A stretch of DNA of 64,000 nucleotides from Nomia melanderi (lineage: Eukaryota; Arthropoda; Insecta; Hymenoptera; Halictidae): contig NC_134999.1 of NCBI RefSeq assembly GCF_051020985.1, forward strand, positions 22,353,160 to 22,417,159, read 5' to 3'. Shown piece after piece: positions 32,276-43,304 of this stretch. The position numbers and the translations under genes were made by a program. Every line of letters starts with the position of its first letter. The first letter of the stretch is position 1. The notes under the pieces were generated by a model that saw only the letters and a list, made by a program, of their open reading frames with translations, searched no databases and was not told the DNA's origin.

Positions 32276-32620
32276 CGATATAATTATGGCTTCCCGAGGA
32301 ATCGCGGCGGCATAATTCCCCGTCCATAATTTGTACTCTTCGCTCGCGCACAAAAGGAGATTTACAGCGTAACAGGATGGTGAATGGGCTTTAGAGCTTA
32401 TCGTGACGACCCGCGTTCGCGGCGCGAAGACAAAAGCGAGACCCGTCTGTGATAAACCGTGCCGCGGCGGATCAGGTTTTACGATCGTGCCGTGATCGCT
32501 CAGCGGAAAAGAGATTCCGTGGAGCCCGCATATTTCCACCGAAAATATGAAGATCTTCGTTCGAAACGTGACAGTGTGCTTGTGTCGGGAGACTGCGGTA
32601 GTGGCATTGTTAGGTTAGGT
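32275..32620. other. GC-rich island next to the 32 bp minisatellite
   Basis: GC- and CpG-rich single-copy sequence (CGACCCGCGTTCGCGGCGCG near 32408). Together with the E-box array it is a plausible enhancer; no recognisable protein. Confidence 0.35.
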
Positions 32621-32649
32621 GGTTGCGTCTAGATGACGCCAATAGCGTT

Positions 32650-33440
32650 TATATAGTTTTTTTAATTTAATGATTTTTTCCGAATTGAAATTTGAATTTG
32701 AAATTATTTTCTCAGTCTGATGATTTTTTCTCAATTGTAATTTGAATTTGAAATTATTTTCTCGGTCTGATGATTTTTTCTCAATTGTAATTTGAATTTG
32801 AAATTATTTTCTCGGTCTGATGATTTTTTCTCAATTGTAATTTGAATTTGAAATTATTTTCTCGGTCTGATGATTTTTTCTCAATTGAAATTTCAACTCA
32901 AAATTATTTTCCGAGACTAATGATTTCTTCCCAATTGAAATTATAATTTAATATTGTTTTCTGAGTTCAATGATTTTTTCTCCATTGAAATTTTAATGTA
33001 ATATTATTTTATGAGATCAATGATTTTTTCTCAATAGTAATTTTAGGTTAACATTATTTTCTTAGTTGAATAATTTGTTCTCAATTGAAATTTTAATTTA
33101 ACATTATTTTATGAGTGCAATAATTTTTTCTCAATTGAAATTTGAACGTAAAATTATTTTGTTCAATGATTTTTCCTCAATTGAAATTTCAATTTGAAAT
33201 TATTTTCTAATTGAAATTTTTATTTAATGTTATTTTATCAGTGCAATAATTTTTCCTCAATTGTAATTTAAACTTAAAATTATTTTCTCAGTTCAATCAT
33301 TCTCCCTCAATAAAATTTTCTATATTTCCTACAGTTCGTTTCACAATCATCATTCTAAATTTCCAAAAATTAATTCAAAATATACAACTAACCCTGCAAA
33401 ACAATTTCAACTTAAAAATTCAAAATTTCAACTCGAAATT
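32650..33440 (+). repeat. Tandem repeat, 50 bp period, about 13 copies, with a terminal tail
   Basis: The unit GTCTGATGATTTTTTCTCAA / TTGTAATTTGAATTTGAAAT / TATTTTCTCG repeats exactly at 50 bp around 32715, 32765 and 32815, then decays to about 33310. The tail 33310-33440 (TTTCCTACAGTTCGTTTCAC, CCAAAAATTAATTCA, AAACAATTTCAACTTA) is the reverse complement of 38190-38285. The same unit occurs in opposite orientation at 38290-38600. Confidence 0.8.
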
Positions 33441-34264
33441 ATTTTCTCAGTTTAATCATTTAGTAAGTCGAGTGTGTGGTGATAATTCTAGCACTCAGCC
33501 ACCAGAGGGCCAAAATGGGAAAAAATCACTCTATATACTCTGTACTTTTAGGTTAACAGACTGGTAATAATTTGACCCTTTCACTCGACAATATTTTTCA
33601 TCAAAAACGTCCATTATTTTCCCAGCAAAATATTAATATTTTTTTTTTATTTTTATTTTACATCATTTTTTTATTTATATGCTTCAAGTATTGATACATT
33701 ATTCAATATTTAATATTAATTAATAATAATTTCTGACTTCTGATTTCTTGGATAGAAATGTAATAAAATATAAGAAAGAGTTTATCAACTATTCGATTCT
33801 GATATTCTGAAAGGAATAAGAGAGTACAGTCGACAGTCATGTTTACTGGATTACTGTATTTCAAGTACAAAGGAACACTTGGATGGTACGTGGACTCATT
33901 TATCTCTTAAATGGCGCATCAAAGACAGCAGATATCGAGTAAACGACGTACAAAGAAATTCGACGAGTTTCTTACGTGAAAGCCATCTCGTCGACGATGG
34001 AGGAACGATTCATTACTTCATGTTTCAATCCTTGGTAAGCTCATGCTGCTAGCTGCCAAGTGCTGGTCATTTCTGGGTCATCTTAGACCTAGCTAGCGTC
34101 TTCTTGTTTTTCATCATTTAGAATTGTCAATGTTTTCTTAAGGCACGGATAGTAGAAATTACGTTATTTATGGAAATAGAAATGTTTTAAAAGGTAAAAA
34201 AATTCGTGGGTCAAACACGAATATGTAATGAAGGAAATATCATTTTCATTAGTTTCGATATCAT

Positions 34265-34485
34265 TGTCTCAGACGTAGTGCCGGTGGATTGCTGAGATTG
34301 TGCTGATTAAAATGAGTCCAAACACGATGGGAATCGGACTACTTTTACCGATTCAATGTAAGTAACGAAATTAAAGGCTGGTTTCCATCAAATCGTAAAA
34401 CTACTCCGTTTCCCATCGTGTTTGGACTCATTTTAATCAGCACAATCCCAGCAATCCATCAGTACTACATTTGAGAAGGTAAAGC
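34265..34485 (+). repeat. Hairpin-family locus 9 (one well-preserved unit)
   Basis: Arms retain an uninterrupted 38 nt reverse-complement match, 34296-34333 against 34410-34447 (core AATGAGTCCAAACACGATGG), with further pairing on both sides. Forward loop orientation. This unit is a good reference copy. Confidence 0.9.
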
Positions 34486-34584
34486 ACAAATTATTGCGAT
34501 TGAACTTTTCTTTACTGTATATTTGCTTTTGAAAAGCTTGCCCAAAAAAGGGATACGCATTTTTTAATGACACTGGCAATTGCC

Positions 34585-34666
34585 GGGTTCCTTTGGCTGG
34601 ATTCGGGCCACTGACGGCGGAACACGTTGGCACGCATCGCCGAAACGTCCGTCCAGTTAACATCGG
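34585..34666 (+). repeat. GC-rich about 80 bp sequence, inverted copy at 37539-37617
   Basis: GGGTTCCTTTGGCTGGATTC ... GTCCGTCCAGTTAACATCGG. It is about 90% identical to the reverse complement of 37539-37617, with a 3 bp indel. Both copies sit about 100 bp or less from hairpin units. The frames of the two copies are not conserved (an in-frame TGA in one), arguing against coding. Confidence 0.75.
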
Positions 34667-34800
34667 CCGTCCCGATCGCAGATACTTCCAATTTTGCTCG
34701 AGCGTTTCCGCGAATCGTATTTTGAATGTTGACGGTTTAATTAGACCCCGTTTCAATTTGTGAGAAACGCAAGCTGAAGTCCTTCCAACTACATTCCTCC
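34666..34800. other. GC-balanced sequence flanking the inverted 80 bp repeat
   Basis: Single-copy appearance; continues a GC-richer stretch with no recognised product. Confidence 0.25.
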
Positions 34801-35019
34801 ACCTGTCCGATTTTCAGGAATTTCAGTACTCTTTTTCTTTTTTTTTTTTAAAGGAACTATAGCGAATTGGACAATTTTGGTTTGTATATTATGCTACTGT
34901 GAAGGATTTGACGGTTTTCGGTGTGCTTGACGAGTGCATGAGCCATGAAATTTGAGGTTATGATTATTATAATAAATTTTAGAGGTTAGCTCATTTAGCT
35001 TAGAATCTCTACATCAAAT

Positions 35020-35150
35020 ACTTTTCAATTTATTTTAATAACAATTTATGTTAACAATTTATACTCATACTAATAATAATTTACACTGACAATTTATACT
35101 CACACTAATAATAATAACAACCAATATCATTATGAAACAGCATTAGATTT
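35020..35150. repeat. AT-rich ACAATTTATACTCA short repeats
   Basis: ACAATTTATACTCACACTAA words recur at about 35060, 35090 and again at 35225; the flank ACnAATATCATTATGAAACA recurs at about 35500. Confidence 0.6.
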
Positions 35151-35244
35151 AAAAAATTGGAGGTTTATCTTAGAATCTTATCAACAAATACTTTTCAAGT
35201 TATACTAATAATTTACACTTATACAGTTTATACTCATATTAATA

Positions 35245-35282
35245 ATAATAAGAACAACAACAATAATAATAATGACGATGAT

Positions 35283-35378
<96 letters not shown>

Positions 35379-35460
35379 AACGATAACAATAACAATAACA
35401 ATAATAACACAAACGATAATAATAATAACAACAATAATAATAATAACCAATATTAACCAA
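35245..35460. repeat. GACGAT microsatellite in an AAT array
   Basis: About 16 GACGAT units (35274-35380) inside AAT/AAC repeats. It gives poly-Asp, poly-Ser and Met-Thr frames on the two strands; none is a gene. Confidence 0.92.
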
Positions 35461-35579
35461 TAATAGTAACCAATATTAAGTGATAACTATAGTAACCAAT
35501 ATTATTATGAAACAGCATCAGATAAAAAAAGTTGAAGGTTTATCTTAGAACCTTTCCAGCGAATACTTTTCAATTAGGG

Positions 35580-35910
35580 TTACCCGACCGAAGGTGCTCG
35601 TAACACTTGACACCGCATGCGCGACTCTCGTAAATTGTAATTCTACGGCCGGCGTAAAAACGGTGGCGCCCCCGTTTTGAAACTGACAGAAGCCGTAAAG
35701 TTGTTTATGGGCCGTTTTAAAATCGGTGATTTATGTTCTTGGCGCGGCTCACTTTGCATCGAACAACGGGAAGCTGTCCGTGCGTTTACACGCGGCCAGG
35801 GACACGAGAACGACGCGAGCGTGGGTGTACACGGAAGTAAAGCTGTTTAGAATGGACGTATAATCTCGGGGCAACTTTGATGGCGTCGTGAGTGGGGGAA
35901 GGTGGGGTGA
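35580..35910. other. GC-rich island, candidate conserved element
   Basis: CpG-containing single-copy sequence (CACGCGGCCAGGGACACGAG near 35790). No recognised product. Confidence 0.35.
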
Positions 35911-36654
35911 ATGTGCCAATAATTAATCAGTTGAGGTTAGGTGGGCTGTATTTGTGACTGTGTATTTAAATATGAATACAAATATAATTATAAATATAAA
36001 TAAATATGTAAATATAAATATAAATAAATACAAATATAAAAAAACAAATTATTAGTCGTAATTTTATTGTTATCGTGTTATGCAATTGTTCTTATTACTG
36101 TTGTTAGTTATTTTATTTTTTGTTATTCTTCTTCGTCATTTTATTGTCGATGTGTTATTTAATAATTATTGTTATTCTTATTCGTTATTTTATTGTTATC
36201 GTGTTATTCAATTGTTTTTGTTACTATTATTCACCATGTTATTCAATTATTCTTATGACTGTTATTTATCATACCACTCCGTCATAAAACACCATTGACT
36301 CTGGCAAAAAGTATATTCACGTATCGACGTACCATAACCTATCTCAGTATCAGGAACAATCCACATTTCATACGAACTCTCTTACCGAATTAATGCTCTG
36401 CACGTGATCAATCTCGAGCGTCCGATAATCGTTAACTATAATAGTGAGTAGCCACGTTCAATGGGTAAAGCATCGACGTAATGGTATAATCGTGCTGTAA
36501 TTCCGATCGAGTGCCTAATCGTTCCTATTCACGATCATCCTCGTAGATTCTAGTGTTACGTAATCGTTCCCATCGATCGGTGTATTAATTTATTAACCAT
36601 GTTGGCAATACGATGGGAAATTCGTCTGTGTGTTTTCAAAACGTGAAATTTCAA

Positions 36655-36745
36655 AAAGAAAATTTATTTATTTTATTGATTTATTTATTTATTTTGTTGA
36701 TTAATTGATTTATTTTGTTGATTTATTTATTTATTTTTGTATCAG
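36655..36745. repeat. TTTATTTATTTTGTTGA short repeat
   Basis: Three to four units of TTTATTTATTTATTTTGTTG with ATTGATT variants. Confidence 0.75.
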
Positions 36746-36944
36746 TATTTCGCATACTGACGAGTTATACGAAGCTAGCATTAAATATTCAATTTTTTAA
36801 TTTTGTACGTAATGAAACAAGTGCACTTGAGAATCTGATCACTGGGACGGAGACGCAAAGTTAGCTGCAACGCAAGGTAGTGTCATATGTGAGAAATTGT
36901 TTTCCTTGCCGTAATTGACGATTTGATATAAGGAACTAACTCTG

Positions 36945-37535
36945 TGAAAGATTCTCGTTAAAAGGAGTCCAAACACGATAGGGATCGTAATAGTTTTACG
37001 ATTTGATGAAAACGAGCCTTTAATTTCGTTAATTCCATCAAATTCGTAAAACTGGTCCGATTCCCATCGTGTTTGGATTCGTTTTAATCAGCACAATCTC
37101 AGTAATTCACTGACACTATGTTTGAGAAGCTAAGGTTAAACATGCAATGAAGAAAATTTCAATGGCAGTAATTTTAACCTAACCTTCTCAAATACAGTAC
37201 CAGTAAATTCCTGAGATTGTGCCGATTAAAATGAGTCAAAACACAATGGGAATCGAACTAGTTTTACCGATTTAACGCAATTAACGAACCTAAAGGCTCG
37301 TTTCCATCAAATCGTAAAACTAGTCCAATTCCTATCGTATTTGGACTCGTTTTAATCAGCGCAATCTCAGCTATGCACTGACACTATGTTTCAGCAGCTA
37401 AGGTTAAAATTTTCTTCATTGCATGTTGAACCTCACCTTGTCAATCATAATATCGATAGAATGTTGCGATTCTTCTGATTAAAATGAGTTCAACGACGAC
37501 GTGAATCAGACTAGTTTTATCGATTTAATGAAAAG
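36945..37535. repeat. Hairpin-family locus 10 (two complete units and one left arm)
   Basis: Unit 1 (about 36945-37130) is reverse oriented with a decayed left outer end; unit 2 (about 37180-37400) is forward; then a spacer and a left arm only (37433-37535, ending at ATCGATTTAATG). The second and third starts are 253 bp apart. The truncated third unit runs directly into the inverted 80 bp GC-rich repeat at 37539. Confidence 0.85.
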
Positions 37536-37538
37536 GGG

Positions 37539-37617
37539 AGATGTTAACTGGACGGACGTTTCCATGATGCGTGCCAACATTCCGCCGTCAGTGGCCCGAA
37601 TCCAGCCGAAGGAACCC
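37539..37617 (-). repeat. Inverted copy of the GC-rich 80 bp sequence at 34585-34666
   Basis: GATGTTAACTGGACGGACGT ... GTGGCCCGAATCCAGCC. See the partner entry for the alignment. Confidence 0.75.
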
Positions 37618-37820
37618 GATACAGTCATGGAGCCCGCGCTTTTGTTCGCCGCGTAGTCGGTGTCCCGAAACTCCATTGGCACCCGCAAACTATCGCTAAT
37701 TAATTATCCCACGCGCACACAAGTTATCGGATCCTGCACAATGCGCGTTTATCCGGGTAATTATCGTTATTGTAATTTGAGATTGGTCTGTCGCGCTGCG
37801 GCGGTGCCTATTGAAACATT
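37617..37820. other. GC-balanced single-copy island
   Basis: Continues the GC-richer stretch (CGCGTAGTCGGTGTCCCGAA near 37650). No recognised product. Confidence 0.3.
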
Positions 37821-37864
37821 GTCTTGTTTTATAAATTGAGGGCTGATTACAGTGATGATTATGG

Positions 37865-38145
37865 ATTTTTCAATTCTATTTTTAATTTTATTTTTAAGAT
37901 TTTTTTTTAGGTTTTATCTTTTAAGTTTCTTTCTTAGTTTTATTTTTTTAATTTATTTTTCTATTCTATTTTTAATTTTATTTCTTAAGACTTTTTTTAG
38001 TTTTTATTTTTAAATTTTGTTTTTTGAGATTTCTTTTTAGTTTTTATTTTTTCAGTTTACTTTTTAGTTTTATTTTCTAAGTTTATTTTTTAAGTTTATT
38101 TTTTAGCTTAATTTTGTAAGTTTGTTTTCCAAGTTTTTCAGTTTT
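37865..38145. repeat. T-rich minisatellite TTTTTTAGTTTTATTTTT
   Basis: Degenerate 15-25 bp units of TTTTTAGTTTTTATTTTT over about 280 bp; pyrimidine-rich on the plus strand. Confidence 0.75.
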
Positions 38146-38154
38146 ATTTGTTTA

Positions 38155-38600
38155 CACTATTTTTATTGAAGGTAGTACGACACTTCTTTTGAGGATTTGT
38201 GTTGAAATTGTTTTGTAAGTTTAGTCATATATTCTGAATTAATTTTTGGACTTTTGCAGTAATGATTATGAAATTGACTGTAGGAAATAAACAAAATTCA
38301 ATTGAATGAAAATCATTAGACTGAGTAAATAATTTTAAGTCAAAATTTCACTTAAAGAAAAATCACTGAACAGAGAAAATAATTTTAATTGAAAATTTCA
38401 TATAAAGCAAAATCATTGAACTGAGAAAATAAATTTAATTGAAAATTTCAATTGAGCAACAATTAGTAAACTAAGGAAACAAATTTAGGTTAAAATTTCA
38501 ATAAATATATAGAATAAATAATTCTAACTCGAAATTTCACTTAAAGAAAAATCATTGAATTGAGAAATTAATTTTAATTGAAAATTTCACATGTCTGTTG
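38155..38600 (-). repeat. Inverted copy of the 50 bp tandem array with its tail
   Basis: The tail (38155-38290: TAGTACGACACTTCTTTTGA ... GACTGTAGGAAATAAACA) comes first, then about six units of GAAAATCATTGAACTGAGAA / AATAATTTTAATTGAAAATT. This is the reverse complement of the arrangement at 32650-33440 plus 31600-31720. Confidence 0.75.
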
Positions 38601-38729
38601 ACACCTTGATAAAAACAATATTAATAAATTGCCTCGATTTAATTTTTATAACATTAAATAAACAACCCACTAAGATTGCCATGATTTAATTTTTATAACA
38701 CTAAATAAACACACTGACACTCTACTTTC

Positions 38730-39080
38730 TAACAAAAACAAAGCCATAAAATGAAATAACAATGAACGCCAAACACGTCATAAAAGGGACTCCTAACGGC
38801 GAAGAGGCGAAGCGTCTCACAACACGTGCTAGCCGTGTGAATAGCTAATGCCGCCATGAAAGGGGAGTGTGTGGCCAGATAGCGTGCTTCGTTAGACGCA
38901 CAGCCACCGGTTACTGTTTTAATAAGCAACTAAGCAACGATGGGAACACGGGCGAAACTTTCAGTTACGTGGATCGTCGCCGGATTATCCTTTCATCGGG
39001 ATCGCTTTCTCGCGGACCGAAGTTTGCTGGGACGTGATACGAGGGTGTGTGGTTTAATGTGAATTCGTGGAGGCCTCATG
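38730..39080. other. GC-balanced island, candidate conserved element
   Basis: Single-copy appearance (CGCACAGCCACCGGTTACTG near 38900). The minus-strand 66-codon frame has no recognised motif. Confidence 0.3.
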
Positions 39081-39099
39081 GTTTTGCGAGGGTTGAATG

Positions 39100-39570
39100 A
39101 GTGTTTAGATTTGTTCAAACAGAATCACGTAACAGTGATTCAGAGTTTAGGCGAAATTAAAATTGAATTTTTAGGTCTAAAATTCAAGAACCGAGCATTC
39201 TGCAACATAACCTCAAAATGGAAATTGAATTTTCCCTCCTAAAATTTTCAGAACGACCATACTACAACATAACCTCAAACAGAATCACATAACAGTGTGT
39301 TATCGTAGGCAAAATTCTTAAAATCAATTTTCCTGCCTATGACTGTCGAGAACCGAACATTGAACAACATGACCTCAAAATTAAAATTCAATTTTCCCGC
39401 CTAAAACTGTCAAGAACCGAGCATTCTGCAACATAACCTCCAATAGATTGACACAACAATGAGTTTCAGCTTTGGTAAAATTCTTGAAATTCAATTTTCC
39501 CTTCTAAAACTGTTAAGAAACGAGTATTGTATAACATAACCTCAAAATTGAAAATGAATCAATTTCGCAA
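39100..39570 (+). repeat. Tandem repeat (GCCTAAAACTGTCAAGAACC unit), about 70 bp, six copies
   Basis: Units of AATTGAATTTTCCCGCCTAA, AACTGTCAAGAACCGAGCAT, TCTGCAACATAACCTCAAA. A second array of the same family lies at 41290-41620. Confidence 0.8.
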
Positions 39571-40117
39571 TTTCTACTGTGGAAATTAGACACAAAAAGT
39601 GAATGTTGATACCTGCATGGAAAAGTGGGGTTATGTTATAAATTTCACTCGATGCATCATTACTTTATAATTTATTGATTCTGTGCTTAAATCGATGCTC
39701 TATCAGTAAAGCTGAAAAATGGACTTGCCTAAATTAATTTTCAAAAAATAATAAATTACTTTCTGATCAATAAATAATTATCTTTTTTTAATGGAACTTA
39801 TTTTTCAATGGAACTGTCTGTCTAATCGATACAACGAGCAGTAATTTGTTTTTCCGGCCTCCTCTAGGATTTATGAAATGAAACGTAAATCCTTCTTCCA
39901 GACGTCCATTCAATTATCTCGTAGGCTTTCTCGGTCTGTTGGTTCGTTCGATAAAATGAATGGTGAAAGAGTGAGATGGATAAAATGGTAGATAAGAAAT
40001 GGGCTGTCAAGGGAATTGAAATGGGTTTATTGTTAGAGCATCCAAAAAATCATAATAATAGTTTCTTGTTATAAGTCTATATGAAGCAGGAATAAGTACA
40101 ATTAGGAATAAGTGTAA

Positions 40118-40345
40118 TTACCTTCTCAAATGTAGTGTTAGTGAATTGCTGAGATTGTGCCGATTAAAATGAGCCCAAACACGATAAGGATCGGACTAGT
40201 TTTACCAATTTGATGCAATTAACAAACTTAAAGGCGCGTTTTCATCAAATCGTAAAACTAGTCCGATTCCCATCGTGTTTGTACTCATTTTAACGAGAAG
40301 AATCTCAACATTCCATCGGTACCATAATTAAGAAAGTTGAACATA
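40118..40345 (+). repeat. Hairpin-family locus 11 (one unit)
   Basis: Complete forward-oriented unit from CCTTCTCAAATGTAGTG to ACCATAATTAAGAAAG. The left arm has CCCAAACACGATAAGGATCG, the right GATTCCCATCGTGTTTGTAC. Confidence 0.85.
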
Positions 40346-41284
40346 ATTTTAAATTTCAACGTTAAATATTATTAACAAAAAAAACAACAAAAGTTGTTAC
40401 AAAACATTCCTAACAAATTAACTTACAAAGTCCTTATTTCTAAAACACCACTGACCTATTAAAATAAAACAAACAGCAACAGATATAAAATGTTATTAAC
40501 AAATCAACTCACAAAATATTTCTAAAATTCCATTGTTCTATCAAAACAAACAAAAACCATCAGGTTACAATTATTCATATTAAAATGTGCAGCTTGATAA
40601 AAAATTTCAACGAGTGTGTCATCGTCATTACAGTGATTTGATAAGAACAAATTGCGAGGCGGAAAATGAAAATCGAAATTAATGGAAGGCGCATCGACAT
40701 TCCACCGTTGAATGCCTATAGCCACGGTATATTAATTGGTAATGAAGGCGGGTTTACTTTACGTATACATGGGTGTCACCATCGATCGCGATGAAAATTC
40801 ATTAGTAACCAAGATTACCGTGAAATTCAGTCATCGACGAATTTCATGCTCATCTATAAATCAAGCTTGTTATTGAAAGACTGCCGATATTCGTGCATTC
40901 ATGTCATATCCAATTGCACGAGACATAATAAAATATACGTCATGGAATAATCATTAATTTCAATGTATATTGAAATCCTTTATGAAGTAAATAATTTGTC
41001 TGTCTATGGAAACTTTGCATGAAAAAATTGAAAAAAATGAAAAAGTTTTGTTAACATATTTGGACTAATTATTGATGAGCATAGAGTGCTGTTTTTATAT
41101 TGGAAAATCTGTTTAACTTAATGTTTAAGATTGTTGTAACAAAATTTGAACAGTATAATATTAATAAGTGTCAACGTATGAGTGCAAATTAACGATGTAT
41201 TCAGTTATCTTAATAATTTTAATATAACGAATATTTTCTGTTATTTTATTTTATAAAAATAGTTTAACCTCGAAGAGAATTACA

Positions 41285-41625
41285 TGATAATGGATTACAC
41301 CTTTGGTAGAATTCTTAAAATTCAATTTTCCCGCCTAAAACTGTTAAGAATCGAGTATTGTATGACATAACCTCAACGAAAATCTCATGACAGTTGGTTA
41401 GCTTAGGCAAAATTCTTAAAATTCAATCTTCCCGCCTAAATCTGTCAAAAACCGAGCATTGTACGACATATCCTCAAATTGAAATTGAATTTTCGCGCCC
41501 AAACTGTCAAGAATCGAGCATTCTACAACATAACCTCAAAATCGAAATCCAATTTTCCCGCCTAAAACTATCAAGAACCCTACATTCTGCAACATAACCT
41601 CAAACAGCCTCACTCGACAGCGACA
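41285..41625 (+). repeat. Second array of the GCCTAAAACTGTCAAGAACC repeat
   Basis: Four to five units, same orientation as 39100-39570. A 67-codon open frame at 41394 is repeat-encoded. Confidence 0.8.
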
Positions 41626-41639
41626 CAAAATAGAAACAA

Positions 41640-42080
41640 AGGGTTAACCAGGTCAAGCAAAGGAGCAAAGTTCGAACGACACGTAACAAAAGATGGCGTA
41701 TTGAATCCCATCCGCATTCCCACAGGCCCGTCGTTTTGTGCGCGCTCATCGAGCATGTGTTTCCATTATCACGAGCAACGGTCGTTCCGCGGAAAACTTT
41801 CGACCCAGTGTGCCTCGTTTCAGCCTCGGCCGGCCGGCATTAATATGCGCGCAGAAAAACCGTCCGTACAAGGACCGCGGCGGAAAAAGGACAGTTGCGG
41901 AAGATCAAAAGCGGGAACTGAATAGGTCGAAGAAAGGGGGCGTGGGGCGGTGGGTGGGGGAAGTGGGCGGGGCGGGGCGGTAGGAGGCGGGAATTGCACG
42001 AGGAAAGCAAGAGGTAACAGCTAGCGGACATAAAGAACGGAACCGGCGAAATGAGAAACGGACGGCAAGGGCGATGATAG
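41640..42080. other. GC-rich island, candidate conserved element
   Basis: Includes a G-rich stretch (GGGGGCGTGGGGCGGTGGGT at about 41936) with Sp1/KLF-like GGGCGG words. Overlapping open frames on both strands have no recognised domain. Confidence 0.35.
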
Positions 42081-42244
42081 AGTGGATGATTGGCTGGGAT
42101 GGGATTATGGTAATGATGTCACTTGGGGTGGGGGAGAGTGTGTTTTTATTGGTGGTGGTGGAGGACTTCTTTTGTGTTTTTAGGTTGGAAAAAAATTGTT
42201 GGGTTGGGGCAATTGTGTTTTTTGGGGAGAATGATTTTGTAAAA

Positions 42245-42390
42245 TGTTTTGTAGATTGATTTTTACTGGAGGCAGTAGAAGACTTTTTTTGAATTTTTAA
42301 AATGAATTATTGAACTGAGAAAATAATTTTAGGTTAAAATTTCAATTGGAAAAAAATCATTAGACTGAGAAAATAATTTTTAGTTGAAAT
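42245..42390 (-). repeat. Worn copy of the 50 bp repeat and its tail (inverted)
   Basis: GGAGGCAGTAGAAGACTTTT then AATTATTGAACTGAGAAAAT and AATCATTAGACTGAGAAAAT; same order and strand as 38155-38600. Confidence 0.6.
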
Positions 42391-42500
42391 AAAACTATAT
42401 AAAACCATATAAAACCATACAAAACCACACAAAACCACATAAAACCATACAAAACCACACAAAACCACATAAAACCATACAAAACCATAAAAAACATTAA
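42390..42500. repeat. Minisatellite AAAACCATACAAAACCACA
   Basis: About ten units of about 10 bp (ATAAAACCAT, ACAAAACCAC). Confidence 0.9.
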
Positions 42501-42559
42501 GCAATTTAACACCACAAACTAAGATTCATCTAAATGAAAAAAAAACAAGAAAAACTAAC

Positions 42560-42910
42560 AACATTCCTCACACGACAATCTCCTGTTCCATCGGCAATTA
42601 TCGCAACAGGACGTTCGTCCTGTTATCGAGCAACCATTTTCGGTAATCGACTCCAATCAAGCGCGCGCGCTGAATTTTTCACCCGTTCCGTGTTTCACGG
42701 TGGCCACCAGCTTCCTCGACTCGCTGCCAGAAATAATTCTAGCAACGCGATCGAAGGAAGTCCGCAGGACCATTCCGAAAACTTATTGCACGTTTTAGGA
42801 AACGAAACGACGCTTGCTAATACCGTGAGCTCTATTCCTGGGGGGGAGGGGTTTTATAGATGCGTTCGCTGATAACGTCACGCGATAGGTTAGCTGCGCC
42901 GTGGCGTGTG
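42560..42910. other. GC-rich island with a 112-codon open frame
   Basis: Plus-strand frame 42534-42872 crosses it but starts inside an A-rich repeat flank and has no recognised domain; the sequence has single-copy appearance. Candidate conserved element. Confidence 0.3.
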
Positions 42911-42933
42911 CGCACTTGCCAGCTCGAAGAGGT

Positions 42934-43055
42934 ACAGTGCTGGTCGAAAGTTTGTACATTTCGAGGAGCTGATTTTGAAACATAAATTAATGGCGTTGGA
43001 GTAATTAAGGAGGGTTTATTTATTAAACATTTGTTAGTGACATGATGAATAATAA
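42934..43055 (+). mobile_element. Tc1/mariner-like end without hairpin units
   Basis: TACAGTGCTGGTCGAAAGTT, then AAATTAATGGCGTTGGAGTA and GTTTATTTATTAAACATTTG. It aligns with 43305-43432 and with the minus strand of 24680-24800, but runs into a microsatellite instead of hairpin units. Confidence 0.5.
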
Positions 43056-43089
43056 TATATATAATATTATATATTGTCAGTTGTTGTAT

Positions 43090-43114
43090 ATATATAGTTG
43101 TTATTATTATTATT

Positions 43115-43147
<33 letters not shown>

Positions 43148-43181
43148 ATTGTTATTACTATTATTGTTGATATTGTTGTTG

Positions 43182-43230
<49 letters not shown>

Positions 43231-43265
43231 TGTTATTATTATTATATTATATATTATTATAGTTT
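43090..43265. repeat. GTT / ATT microsatellite
   Basis: GTTGTTGTTGTTGTTGTTGT and then ATTATTATT runs. Confidence 0.92.
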
Positions 43266-43304
43266 AGTATAGAATATTAGTATAGTACACAAGTAACCTG
43301 CATA

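Noticed and set aside
32045..32539. 164-codon minus-strand frame, the longest open frame of the window
   Set aside because: Half of it is a 32 bp tandem repeat that returns to frame every 96 bp and the rest is a GC-rich island poor in stops; no recognised domain or splice context.
35157..35463. Open frames encoding poly-Asp, poly-Ser and Met-Thr repeats
   Set aside because: They are products of a GACGAT/AAT microsatellite, open in several frames on both strands.
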